From Nitrospiraceae bacterium (GTDB lineage: Bacteria; Nitrospirota; Thermodesulfovibrionia; UBA6902), in assembly GCA_003599425.1 (NCBI GenBank), contig QZKC01000010.1:1-57461 (forward strand): a DNA stretch of 57,461 nt, written 5' to 3'. Of the stretch, positions 1 to 6,899 are shown piece by piece. Made by a program: the position numbers and the translations under genes. Position 1 is the stretch's first letter. Every line of letters begins with the position of its first letter. The notes below the pieces were generated by a model. The model saw nothing but the letters and a program-made list of their open reading frames with translations. It made no database searches and was not told where the DNA came from.

Positions 1-1
1 G

Positions 2-412
2 TGGGAGAAATTTGAGGGGAAGTCCAACAAACAGGTATGTGATGCTATCCGGGACGCCGGAGCGCTGGTCGCGCTTCACAACTGCGGCAATGGGATATAC
101 TTCGATATGTGTGAGAAGTGGGCAAAGCCTCATGTAATTTCACATGCATATGTAGCTGACGACGTGGATAGCTGGGAGGACCACAAGAAAAAGTGGGGAG
201 GTAAAATTGCCACAATGGGCTGGGTCCCGCCCGGACCGGTAGCTATGCTCGGAACTCCTGAGGAGATAGAGGAGGAGTGCAAGGCTGAAATTGAGATATT
301 TAAAAAAGGAGGTGGCTACATACTGGCTACAGGATGTGAGTTTGGTCCGAACGCCCCCCTGCTTAATGCCAAGTATATTGTTGATGCCGGTAAAAAATAC
401 GGCGTTTATTAA
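2..412 (+). CDS. Corrinoid methyltransferase of the uroporphyrinogen-decarboxylase (MtaA/MtbA-like) family, C-terminal part
   Basis: The reading frame is open from the first bases of the window, so the 5' part lies outside; about 136 codons are visible. The motif HNCGNG near the start and the C-terminal stretch ATGCEFGPNAPLLN are typical of the URO-D-fold methyltransferases (MtaA, MtbA, CmuA type) that move methyl groups between a corrinoid protein and a second acceptor; the His and Cys of the first motif are the usual zinc ligands. The cognate corrinoid protein follows after 29 bases and a RACo-type activator after that, which supports a C1-transfer operon. The methyl donor cannot be told from this fragment. 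True uroporphyrinogen decarboxylase is less likely because of the context and the Cys-containing motifs. Confidence 0.85.
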   Translation, partial: WEKFEGKSNKQVCDAIRDAGALVALHNCGNGIYFDMCEKWAKPHVISHAYVADDVDSWEDHKKKWGGKIATMGWVPPGPVAMLGTPEEIEEECKAEIEIFKKGGGYILATGCEFGPNAPLLNAKYIVDAGKKYGVY

Positions 413-441
413 TAAAAAATCGAGTAAAGGAGGAAAATAAA

Positions 442-1119
442 ATGGCATTTACTGAAAAAGAAACTGAGTTAATTAATAAACTCAAGGATGATGTGATCAA
501 TTACAAGGTCGAAGATGCAAAGAAGCACGCTCAAGAGGCAGTCAATGCAAAAGTTGATGCATATACGATGACGATGGAAGGCCTCGCAGGAGGGATGGCG
601 GTTGTCAGTGAGAAGTTTGACAGTCACGAATACTTTGTGCCTGAAACGCTCCTTTGTGCCAAGGCGCTCTATGCTGCCCTGGACATCCTGAAACCTCATA
701 TCAAGATGCAGAAAGGCGCGGTGCGGGGCCAGGTAGTTCTTGGGGTCTTGCAGGGTGACGTTCATGACCTCGGGAAAAATTTGATCAAGGCAGTATTCGA
801 AGCTGCTGGCTGGACCGTGCATGACCTGGGCAGAGATGTTCCACTTCAGAAGTTTGTTGATGAGCAGATGAGAACAGACTCTGACATTGTTATGCTCTCA
901 GCATTGATGACAACCTCAATGGTCGGTATGAAGAAGGTTATCCCGATGATCAGAGAAAAAAATCCAAATGTAAAGATAATGATCGGAGGAGCACCAATTT
1001 CAGAAAAGACGGTTGAGGAATTTGGCGCTGATTCAACGGCTGACAATGCCCCTAACGCTCTGCAGGAAGCAATACACATGGTGGACGTGCTCAAAAAAGG
1101 GGAAATGACGGCTAAGTAA
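442..1119 (+). CDS. Cobalamin-binding corrinoid protein of a methyltransferase system (MtaC/MtbC-like)
   Basis: A 225-residue protein with the two-domain layout of methyltransferase corrinoid proteins: a helical cap domain (about residues 10-90) and a Rossmann-like B12-binding domain (about 95-215). The B12 signature DVHDLG is at residues 106-111, with His108 as the expected lower axial cobalt ligand; later Ser/Thr and GG motifs (SALMTTS, MIGGAP) line the nucleotide-loop pocket. A strong ribosome binding site (AAAGGAGG) precedes the ATG. It would carry the methyl group between a substrate methyltransferase and the URO-D-type enzyme encoded just upstream. The substrate (methanol, methylamine, methoxy compound, betaine) is not determinable from this protein alone. 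Confidence 0.93.
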   Translation: MAFTEKETELINKLKDDVINYKVEDAKKHAQEAVNAKVDAYTMTMEGLAGGMAVVSEKFDSHEYFVPETLLCAKALYAALDILKPHIKMQKGAVRGQVVLGVLQGDVHDLGKNLIKAVFEAAGWTVHDLGRDVPLQKFVDEQMRTDSDIVMLSALMTTSMVGMKKVIPMIREKNPNVKIMIGGAPISEKTVEEFGADSTADNAPNALQEAIHMVDVLKKGEMTAK

Positions 1120-1192
1120 CAGCGTATCGGATTGACTTGAATTTAAGACTATGATATAGGTGCACTAAGGCGCATAAGGAGGTTATTGATTG

Positions 1193-3145
1193 ATGGAACA
1201 CACTGTGATTTTTCAGCCCTCGGGGCGGCGGGGGAAGGTCCCGGAAGGGACCACAATTCTTGATGCCGCCCGTAAGCTGGGGGTCGGAATTGAAGCTGTT
1301 TGCGGTGAGAAAATGGTCTGCGGTAAATGCCGGGTAAAGGTAATGGAAGGGAAATTCGCCAAGGACGGAATAACCTCCTCAATGGTGCATCTCAGCGCAC
1401 ACGCGGCAAAAGAGAAAAAGATACTGAAAGCGGATGAAGTGAAAGAAGGGATTCGGCTTGCATGCGCAACAGAGGTGGGCGGTGACGTGCTCCTGTTCGT
1501 TCCTGAAGCAAGCCGGGCAGGGGAACAGGTAGTAAGAAAGGCCGCCGGAAAGATCAAGGTCCGGCTGAACCCGGCAGTCAGAAAATATTATGTTGAGCTT
1601 CCCATACCTTCCCTTGAGGATCCCCTTGGAGACTTTGAACGCCTGAAAAATGCGCTTCAGGAAAAACATGATCTTAAAAAACTGTCAATCGATTTCGGTG
1701 TTCTCAAAGTGCTTCCGGATATATTGAGAAAAGCAGAGTGGAATGTAACCGTCACAGTGTGGCAGAATTCTGAAGTGATACGGGTAGAACCCGGGAAGGA
1801 GGAGGTTAACATTGGCCTGGCAGTTGATATTGGTTCCACAACTGTTGCCGGTTATCTGACAGACCTTAATACCGGAGAAGTACTGACCACCGAGTCGATG
1901 ATGAATCCCCAGGTCCGGTATGGCGATGATGTCATGTCGCGCATCACTCATTGCATGTTAAACGAAGAGACCGGTTTGAAAGAACTCCAGACGACGATCA
2001 TTGACGGGCTGAATACCATCATTAAGAAAGCAACGAACAAGGTCGGCCGCCAGCCCGAGGACATTAGTGAAATGACCATTGTAGGCAACACGGCAATGCA
2101 CCACATACTTCTGGGCATTAATCCCGAATTCATGGGTGTTGCGCCTTTTACACCGGCACTGCACGAGTCGATCGACATAAAAGCAGAACGTCTCGGGATC
2201 CACATGCTTCCCACAGGGAATATTCATATTCTTCCCATTGAAGCCGGTTTCGTGGGTGCTGACAATGTTGGGTGCCTTCTTGCTGACACTCCGTATAAAC
2301 GTGATGAAATGACCCTGTTCATAGACATCGGTACGAACGGAGAGCTGAATCTTGGGAACAAGGATAAGATCATCTCTTCGTCCTGCGCTACAGGTCCTGC
2401 ACTTGAGGGAGCCCAGATCGAGTATGGTATGCGTGCCGCGCCCGGCGCTATCGAAAAGATCAAGATAGACCCGGACACGTATGAAGCTAAGTATAAAGTA
2501 ATAGGAGATGACCGCTGGAGCGACGGCAAAACCAATATGCAGACAAAGGGGATCTGCGGTTCCGGGATCCTGGATGGAATTGCTGAGATGTTTCTGGCCG
2601 GGATCATCAAAAAGAACGGCCAGATCAATACTGGCATTCAGTCGCCCAGAATAAGAAAGGGTGCAAAAGGAATAGACGAGTACGTTGTTGCATGGAGTCA
2701 TGAGACATCTATTGGAGAAGATGTGTCCATTACCCTGAAGGATGTAAGGGCTATTCAGCTTGCCAAGGGAGCGATTTATGCAGGTTGTATCATCATGATG
2801 AGAAAACTGGGCATCGATAAGTTTGACAGGCTGATCATTGCCGGTGCTTTTGGCAGCCATATCAATAAGCTGTCTGCGATGGCAATTGGGATGTTCCCGG
2901 ATTGTCATATCGATAAGGTCAAGTCAATAGGAAATGCAGCAGGTGACGGCGCCCGGATAGCTCTCTTAAATGTGAATAAGCGAAAGGAGGCAAACAAGAT
3001 CGCAAGAAAAGTTAAATACATAGAACTCGGCCTGGAAGAGGACTTTAATGACCGGTTCAGTGAAGCTATGCAGTTCCCACATATGTTCACCAAGTTCCCG
3101 CACCTTGAAGGCATAGTGCCTGCAGAGCCTCAGGAAGTGGCATGA
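1193..3145 (+). CDS. Reductive activator of corrinoid proteins (RACo-like ASKHA ATPase with N-terminal 2Fe-2S ferredoxin)
   Basis: About 650 residues. The N-terminal domain has the 2Fe-2S ferredoxin pattern C-x5-C-x2-C followed about 44 residues later by a fourth Cys (CGEKMVCGKC ... LACATEV). A linker leads to an ASKHA ATPase domain with phosphate loops VDIGSTT (about 212) and IDIGTNGE (about 378) and IAGAFGSH (about 549). This is the architecture of RACo-type activators, which reduce Co(II) corrinoid back to Co(I) at the cost of ATP; methanogen RamA has instead a C-terminal 4Fe-4S domain. It sits third in the operon after its presumed corrinoid partner. A TTG three bases earlier is a possible start, but ATG at 1193 has AAGGAGG at 1176-1182 with good spacing. 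Confidence 0.92.
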   Translation: MEHTVIFQPSGRRGKVPEGTTILDAARKLGVGIEAVCGEKMVCGKCRVKVMEGKFAKDGITSSMVHLSAHAAKEKKILKADEVKEGIRLACATEVGGDVLLFVPEASRAGEQVVRKAAGKIKVRLNPAVRKYYVELPIPSLEDPLGDFERLKNALQEKHDLKKLSIDFGVLKVLPDILRKAEWNVTVTVWQNSEVIRVEPGKEEVNIGLAVDIGSTTVAGYLTDLNTGEVLTTESMMNPQVRYGDDVMSRITHCMLNEETGLKELQTTIIDGLNTIIKKATNKVGRQPEDISEMTIVGNTAMHHILLGINPEFMGVAPFTPALHESIDIKAERLGIHMLPTGNIHILPIEAGFVGADNVGCLLADTPYKRDEMTLFIDIGTNGELNLGNKDKIISSSCATGPALEGAQIEYGMRAAPGAIEKIKIDPDTYEAKYKVIGDDRWSDGKTNMQTKGICGSGILDGIAEMFLAGIIKKNGQINTGIQSPRIRKGAKGIDEYVVAWSHETSIGEDVSITLKDVRAIQLAKGAIYAGCIIMMRKLGIDKFDRLIIAGAFGSHINKLSAMAIGMFPDCHIDKVKSIGNAAGDGARIALLNVNKRKEANKIARKVKYIELGLEEDFNDRFSEAMQFPHMFTKFPHLEGIVPAEPQEVA

Positions 3146-3194
3146 TTTTTCAGCTTTACAGATGTTTGCTATAAACCTCAAAAAGGGGGGCGTT

Positions 3195-3380
3195 ATGAAA
3201 GTTAAATATATCGGTGAAAGTAAAAAAGCAAAAACAGTCAAAGGGAATGATGTAAGTCTTGATAAGGGCATGGAACTTGATTGCATGGAAAAAGAGTATC
3301 ATTCTCAGCTTTTTGTGCGAGCGCAACTGAGTTCAGGTGAGCACATAAAAATAAAGAGGGGTGACCTGCAGAAAACCTGA
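3195..3380 (+). CDS. Small hypothetical protein (61 aa)
   Basis: I do not recognise the family. The 61-residue product is lysine-rich and charged, with no signal peptide or membrane segment, and begins MKVKYIGESKKA; a predicted beta-rich fold with the closing stretch SSGEHIKIKRGDL is all I can see. An upstream in-frame ATG at 3162 exists, but the start at 3195 is preceded by an A/G-rich run (AAAAGGGGGG) and fits better. It lies 49 bases behind the corrinoid activator on the same strand and may be the last gene of that operon. Confidence 0.6.
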   Translation: MKVKYIGESKKAKTVKGNDVSLDKGMELDCMEKEYHSQLFVRAQLSSGEHIKIKRGDLQKT

Positions 3381-3494
3381 TAACAATACCCCTGCGCGAA
3401 CGGCATGTTTGGTCATTATGGTATATTCGCAGGTGGTGTATGACCCCATGATTTCAACACATCATCGGATATCAGACGAAGCGGAGATAATCTC

Positions 3495-3700
3495 ATGAGG
3501 AAGAAAGTCATAATTTACGGTAAGGGAGTGTGACCTTTAACCCAGTCGGCTAGGTCGGCCTATGGAGACAGGGCTGAGTATATTGATATCACTCGCGATA
3601 GAAAAAAGTTCGAGGAGATGCCGGGGGGAAGGCACAGGTGCCGGTAATTGTGGAGGGAGACAAGGTAACCATCGGATACGGCGGTACCTGAGCCGCATGA
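3495..3700 (+). CDS. Glutaredoxin-like selenoprotein with two in-frame UGA codons and an apparent frameshift
   Basis: Reading from ATG 3495 (GGAG ribosome site at 3483-3486) gives MRKKVIIYGKGV, then TGA at 3531-3533, then PLTQSARSAYGDRAEYIDI: a thioredoxin/glutaredoxin-fold start in which the redox Cys position is UGA (U-x-x-T instead of C-x-x-C). The C-terminal half (QVPVIVEGDKVTIGYGGT, with the cis-Pro of the fold) is one frame over and ends TGA-GCC-GCA-TGA, which reads as Sec-Ala-Ala-stop. One extra G in the G6 run at 3623-3628 would join both parts into 68 residues with Sec13 and Sec66. Hairpins that look like bacterial SECIS elements follow both UGA codons. C-terminal Sec-x-x-stop glutaredoxin-like proteins have, as I recall, been named UXX-star. 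The frameshift may be a real lesion, a small deletion or a homopolymer error. Confidence 0.75.
3542..3565 (+). other. Putative bacterial SECIS hairpin after the first UGA
   Basis: Starting 8 bases after the UGA at 3531-3533, CCA pairs with UGG, a U-A pair follows, and GGCU pairs with GGCC around an AGGUC apical loop. The loop contains the GGUC seen in the E. coli fdhF SECIS and begins 18 bases downstream of the UGA, inside the usual window for SelB recognition. The fold was made by eye; no energy was computed. Confidence 0.6.
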
Positions 3701-3703
3701 GCA

Positions 3704-3717
3704 CCGGCAGTTGCCGG
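3704..3717 (+). other. Putative SECIS hairpin after the second UGA
   Basis: CCGGC pairs perfectly with GCCGG around an AGUU loop, starting 12 bases after the UGA at 3689-3691; the loop carries a GU and starts 17 bases after the UGA. It lies just past the TGA stop at 3698-3700, so it could instead be part of a weak terminator, although no T-run follows. Confidence 0.45.
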
Positions 3718-3754
3718 GATGAAATTATAATATTTCTCGTCTCCAGGATAGAGT

Positions 3755-4276
3755 TTACTGTTTAATGCCGTTAACGACTACCACTCCTTTTACTTCTATG
3801 GCCCGGGTGAGCGTATCCAGAACCGGGCAGTGGGATTCCACAACCTGGACCAGCTTTTTCAGTGATTCGCTGTCTGCAGGACTTTCGATTGTTGTTTCAT
3901 AACTGATACTGGTATAGCCGGCGGGTACTGAATCATCCATGCCGAAAAGCCCTTTTAAGTTGAGCTTCCCCTTCACGTCAACCGTTACTGTATCGAGTTT
4001 AATGCCCATAACCGATGCATACGCGGCATACATAATTTCCTGGCAGGTCCCGAGAGCCCCAAGCACCAGTTCAACGGGATTCATCCCGGCGTCAGTCCCG
4101 CCCAGACTGGGTGGCTCATCAACGGCAAGAGGGGCGAAGTCTCTTACCTTTACGCTGCAACGGACATCATCCAGTAATTGTGTCTGTGCCCTGAAAACAG
4201 CATTTGCACAACCAGGATTGCTCTTAATGGCATCCATGGTTTTTAAAAGTGCTTCTTTAAGCGTTGCCTGTGACAT
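3755..4276 (-). CDS. OsmC family peroxiredoxin-like protein
   Basis: The 173-residue product has the OsmC/Ohr fold. Its two redox cysteines are visible, Cys78 in GALGTCQEI and Cys150 in VESHCPVLD, the pair that reduces organic hydroperoxides in Ohr/OsmC or acts on other substrates in the YhfA-like branch. The sequence is closer to the general OsmC-like branch than to Ohr. The start is secured by AAGGAGGT five to eight bases ahead. It faces the selenoprotein gene and precedes no other gene; a 14-bp palindrome like an FNR-type box sits about 70 bases upstream, suggesting redox-dependent control. The substrate is not known. Confidence 0.88.
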   Translation of the reverse strand: MSQATLKEALLKTMDAIKSNPGCANAVFRAQTQLLDDVRCSVKVRDFAPLAVDEPPSLGGTDAGMNPVELVLGALGTCQEIMYAAYASVMGIKLDTVTVDVKGKLNLKGLFGMDDSVPAGYTSISYETTIESPADSESLKKLVQVVESHCPVLDTLTRAIEVKGVVVVNGIKQ

Positions 4277-4342
4277 ACTTACCTCCTTATCTGTTTATTA
4301 TTCATCTATTTTTAAAGGTACTCCTGCCATGAAAAGATTCAC

Positions 4343-4356
4343 ATGATTTAAATCAT
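4343..4356. promoter_or_regulatory. FNR/Crp-type palindrome upstream of osmC
   Basis: ATGATTTAAATCAT is a perfect 14-bp palindrome that differs from the classical FNR/ANR consensus TTGAT-N4-ATCAA by one base in each half. It lies 67-80 bases upstream of the osmC start, between osmC and the end of cooS. A role as operator for a Crp/FNR-family regulator is inferred. Confidence 0.45.
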
Positions 4357-4406
4357 ATTGTTTAAGTTTTCAGACTATCTTTCGTGTATTACCACGACGA
4401 TTTTCA

Positions 4407-6323
4407 TTAATCAAACGCAATCTCTTTTCTCTTAGCTATAATATGAGCCTCGAGCTCCTCAGCCGCTTTTATCGGGTCGTCTTCAAGAAGCATCCGTCCA
4501 CCGGTCAGATCAGTCATGTCACGGGTTAAGTAATTTGTCACCAGCGGACTTCCGCTTATCATGGGAGGAGGGGATACATGTGTAAGAAGCCCAAAAGCGA
4601 GTGCGGTGAAAATATCTGCGATGGCCTTCTGCTCCATGTACTCCGGAACGGATGCGGCCACCGGTAATTGACTGGTATCGCAGCCTATAGTCCATGCCAG
4701 GGCTGCTACAGTGTCAAGTATCTTGCCTACGTCGGTACAGGAGCCGTATGAGACAATCGGTGGCACATCATGTTTTTCACAGACCGCCCTCAGTTTGGGG
4801 CCGGCCATTTTTATCATCTCTTTTGTTGACATCCCGAGATTCTGATGCGTGGAAGAGCAGCACCCCGCCCCTATGACCATAATGTCCCTCTTGATCAGCT
4901 CCAGGGTAAGTTTCTGAATAGATTTGCCTCCCTGATCATGCCGCACGTTCGTACAACCGGCAACAGCCACAGCCCCTTTGATGCTGCCATTTTTCATCTC
5001 TGCAATGTACGTATTTATGTCGTTGCCGAACATTTTCAAAACTGTCTCAGTCGTATAGCCTGCTATGCACTCAGTCCTGGCCTGCTTAGATGGCATGTTG
5101 ATCGTCCTGTGTCTGTCGGCCTTGCGTGATTTGAAACATTCGATCGCAATCTCCAGAATCTCCTCAGCCTGGCTGTCGGCCTTTTCGGCATCGAAGTTCA
5201 CACTGTCCACTCCCGGGAATCTCACCGCAGTGTCGGTGCTTATGAGCCTTGTGCCATACTTATCAGCAAACGTTTTCAGCGTCGGTACGGAGCAGTTGAG
5301 GTCCATCATGAACAGGTCGACGACTCCGGTTGCGATAAACAGCTCTTCCTGTATCCAGTTGCCCAGTTGACCGCCAAAAATCTCCTTGTACTCCTCCCTG
5401 CTTGAGACATTCATGAGCTGCTGTCCTTCGCAGAGCGAACCGTAGAGCTTGATCCCCATGGCTCCGGCCTTTTTTGCAGCCGACTGAAACTTTTCAGACC
5501 CTGCCTTTTCCATAATGATGCTGGCAAAGACCGGCTGGTGACCGTTAGAAATGATATTGACTGTATTCGGATCGAGGCAGCCAATGTTCGTATTGCCGGT
5601 AGTCAGGCTTGCAGTGCCCAGGATGATGTCCTGAATAACAGTAATTCCCCAGAGAGCAACGTATTCATTAGCAAGCCCGAGCCTGAGGGCGGTTTTTATA
5701 AGGTCAATCGGGTCATTGCTCAGGTTTGTCATGCATTTGGTCAGAGCAGTCAAAATTTCAGAGCTTGCACCGCCGGCATATAGGTCTGTTTTTTTCCAGA
5801 CTTCTTTTCTCTGCTCCACAGCAAACATATCCATTAATCGCAGAGGTTCAGCCCCGGTTTTGCCGATCTCATTCAGAATGAAATCGGCAAATATGACTGC
5901 CAGCTCATTGGCCGATTTTGTATTGTCAACGCCCAGGCCCGAGCACATCATCCGCAATTTAAACTCATCTTTCAGTTTTACTGAAGACTTTCCTGCTCCT
6001 ATCGACTTAAGTGTGTTCGCCAGGTTCTTGCACTGATATGTATTGGCAGCGGCTCCTATGATAGCAAGCTGCAAGAGGTTGCGGGCCACTATCAGGTCTC
6101 CTGATGCACCGCATACTCCCATGGGGGCCTTTTTGCTTATTCGACATGGACCGTCAGAGCATAACTGGCAGCTCAGGCCCTTTTTGCAGGTCCCGCACTG
6201 AGGCTGCTGAGCCTCGAACCTCTCGAACACAGTGTTCATCTCCTGAGCTATTGTAGACTGATGAACCTCACGGCTTTGAGAATCCTGATGGCCTTTATAC
6301 ATAATTTGCGATGTCTTATTCAT
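4407..6323 (-). CDS. cooS: Ni,Fe carbon monoxide dehydrogenase catalytic subunit (CooS), divergent type
   Basis: 638 residues from ATG 6323 (GGAG ahead); an upstream ATG at 6374 would only add a low-complexity tail. The enzyme family interconverts CO and CO2. B-cluster cysteines are Cys52, 55, 60 and 71. C-cluster ligands align with those of Carboxydothermus CooS-II: His262, Cys298, Cys344, Cys457, Cys488, Cys529, and the catalytic Lys is at 566. Two differences stand out: the D-cluster motif is Cys43-x2-Cys46 with Ser51 where many enzymes have Cys, as in the Desulfovibrio vulgaris type; and the histidine relay H93/H96/H99/H102 of CooS-II is replaced by Asn94, Gln97, Asn100 and Asn103. No acsB, cooF or cooC lies in the window. 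Activity is uncertain given the relay loss. Confidence 0.93.
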   Translation of the reverse strand: MNKTSQIMYKGHQDSQSREVHQSTIAQEMNTVFERFEAQQPQCGTCKKGLSCQLCSDGPCRISKKAPMGVCGASGDLIVARNLLQLAIIGAAANTYQCKNLANTLKSIGAGKSSVKLKDEFKLRMMCSGLGVDNTKSANELAVIFADFILNEIGKTGAEPLRLMDMFAVEQRKEVWKKTDLYAGGASSEILTALTKCMTNLSNDPIDLIKTALRLGLANEYVALWGITVIQDIILGTASLTTGNTNIGCLDPNTVNIISNGHQPVFASIIMEKAGSEKFQSAAKKAGAMGIKLYGSLCEGQQLMNVSSREEYKEIFGGQLGNWIQEELFIATGVVDLFMMDLNCSVPTLKTFADKYGTRLISTDTAVRFPGVDSVNFDAEKADSQAEEILEIAIECFKSRKADRHRTINMPSKQARTECIAGYTTETVLKMFGNDINTYIAEMKNGSIKGAVAVAGCTNVRHDQGGKSIQKLTLELIKRDIMVIGAGCCSSTHQNLGMSTKEMIKMAGPKLRAVCEKHDVPPIVSYGSCTDVGKILDTVAALAWTIGCDTSQLPVAASVPEYMEQKAIADIFTALAFGLLTHVSPPPMISGSPLVTNYLTRDMTDLTGGRMLLEDDPIKAAEELEAHIIAKRKEIAFD

Positions 6324-6899
6324 AGCGAACTCCGTTCCAAGAGAAGTCACACAGTGACAAAGGCACAGAGGCACAAAGGGAAATCTGCGGAGGAATTTCT
6401 ATACGACACATTTTCAGAAAAAACTTTATCGGCAAAAGAATTTTCCCTGTGAAAAATATGGAAATATTTTGAAGCAAAAATGTTAAATGCCTTCTGTCGA
6501 TTAGAGAAATTCCGCAGCAGGCTGCCCTTTGGGCATGTAAAGATGTTAAATGACATTTAAGATGTTTGGAAATTAATAACATAGTTATCTCCTTGTCTGT
6601 TCTTAAGTTTTAGCTTCTGGGACTACTTTGGGAGGGTGCAAATCTCCATTTATTTTATTATGATGCTTATCCTATGTGAAACACTATGACTTACATCATA
6701 GGCTCTCTATTATCAATCACCTATAACATGCATGACTTGAATTTTTTCAGATGAACAGGGCTGCCCTTCAACCTTTATTTTCCCGAAACCAGTGCTTTTA
6801 TTCGCCACGTGTTTAAATCTGTCAGGCTGAAAATGGTAAAATAAAAAGCTTCGAGCTTTTTGAGCCTTTCAGTAGCCTTTATGAAGGAGTGACGGTTCA
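6324..6899. other. 576-bp intergenic region between divergent cooS and miaB
   Basis: No convincing gene. It holds a short tandem-like motif AAAGGCACAGAGGCACAAAG (6359-6378) next to the cooS start, an imperfect inverted repeat (CTGCGG..AATTTCT near 6382-6400 with AGAAATTCCGCAG near 6507-6519), and A/T-rich sequence towards miaB in which CCTATG (6671-6676) and CATAGG (6697-6702) form a small dyad. The cooS promoter must lie here, but no clear -35/-10 pair stands out. Confidence 0.4.

Noticed and set aside
1958-2908. Open minus-strand frame of 316 codons
   Set aside because: It lies fully antisense to the RACo-like gene, has no family motif or ribosome site, and is explained by codon use of the real gene.
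3395-3455. Terminator between the 61-residue gene and the selenoprotein
   Set aside because: CCTGCG..TTCGCAGG arms pair imperfectly over a long loop and no T-run follows.
6316-6582. 88-codon frame upstream of cooS
   Set aside because: Cysteine- and leucine-rich chance frame over the repeat motif, no ribosome site.
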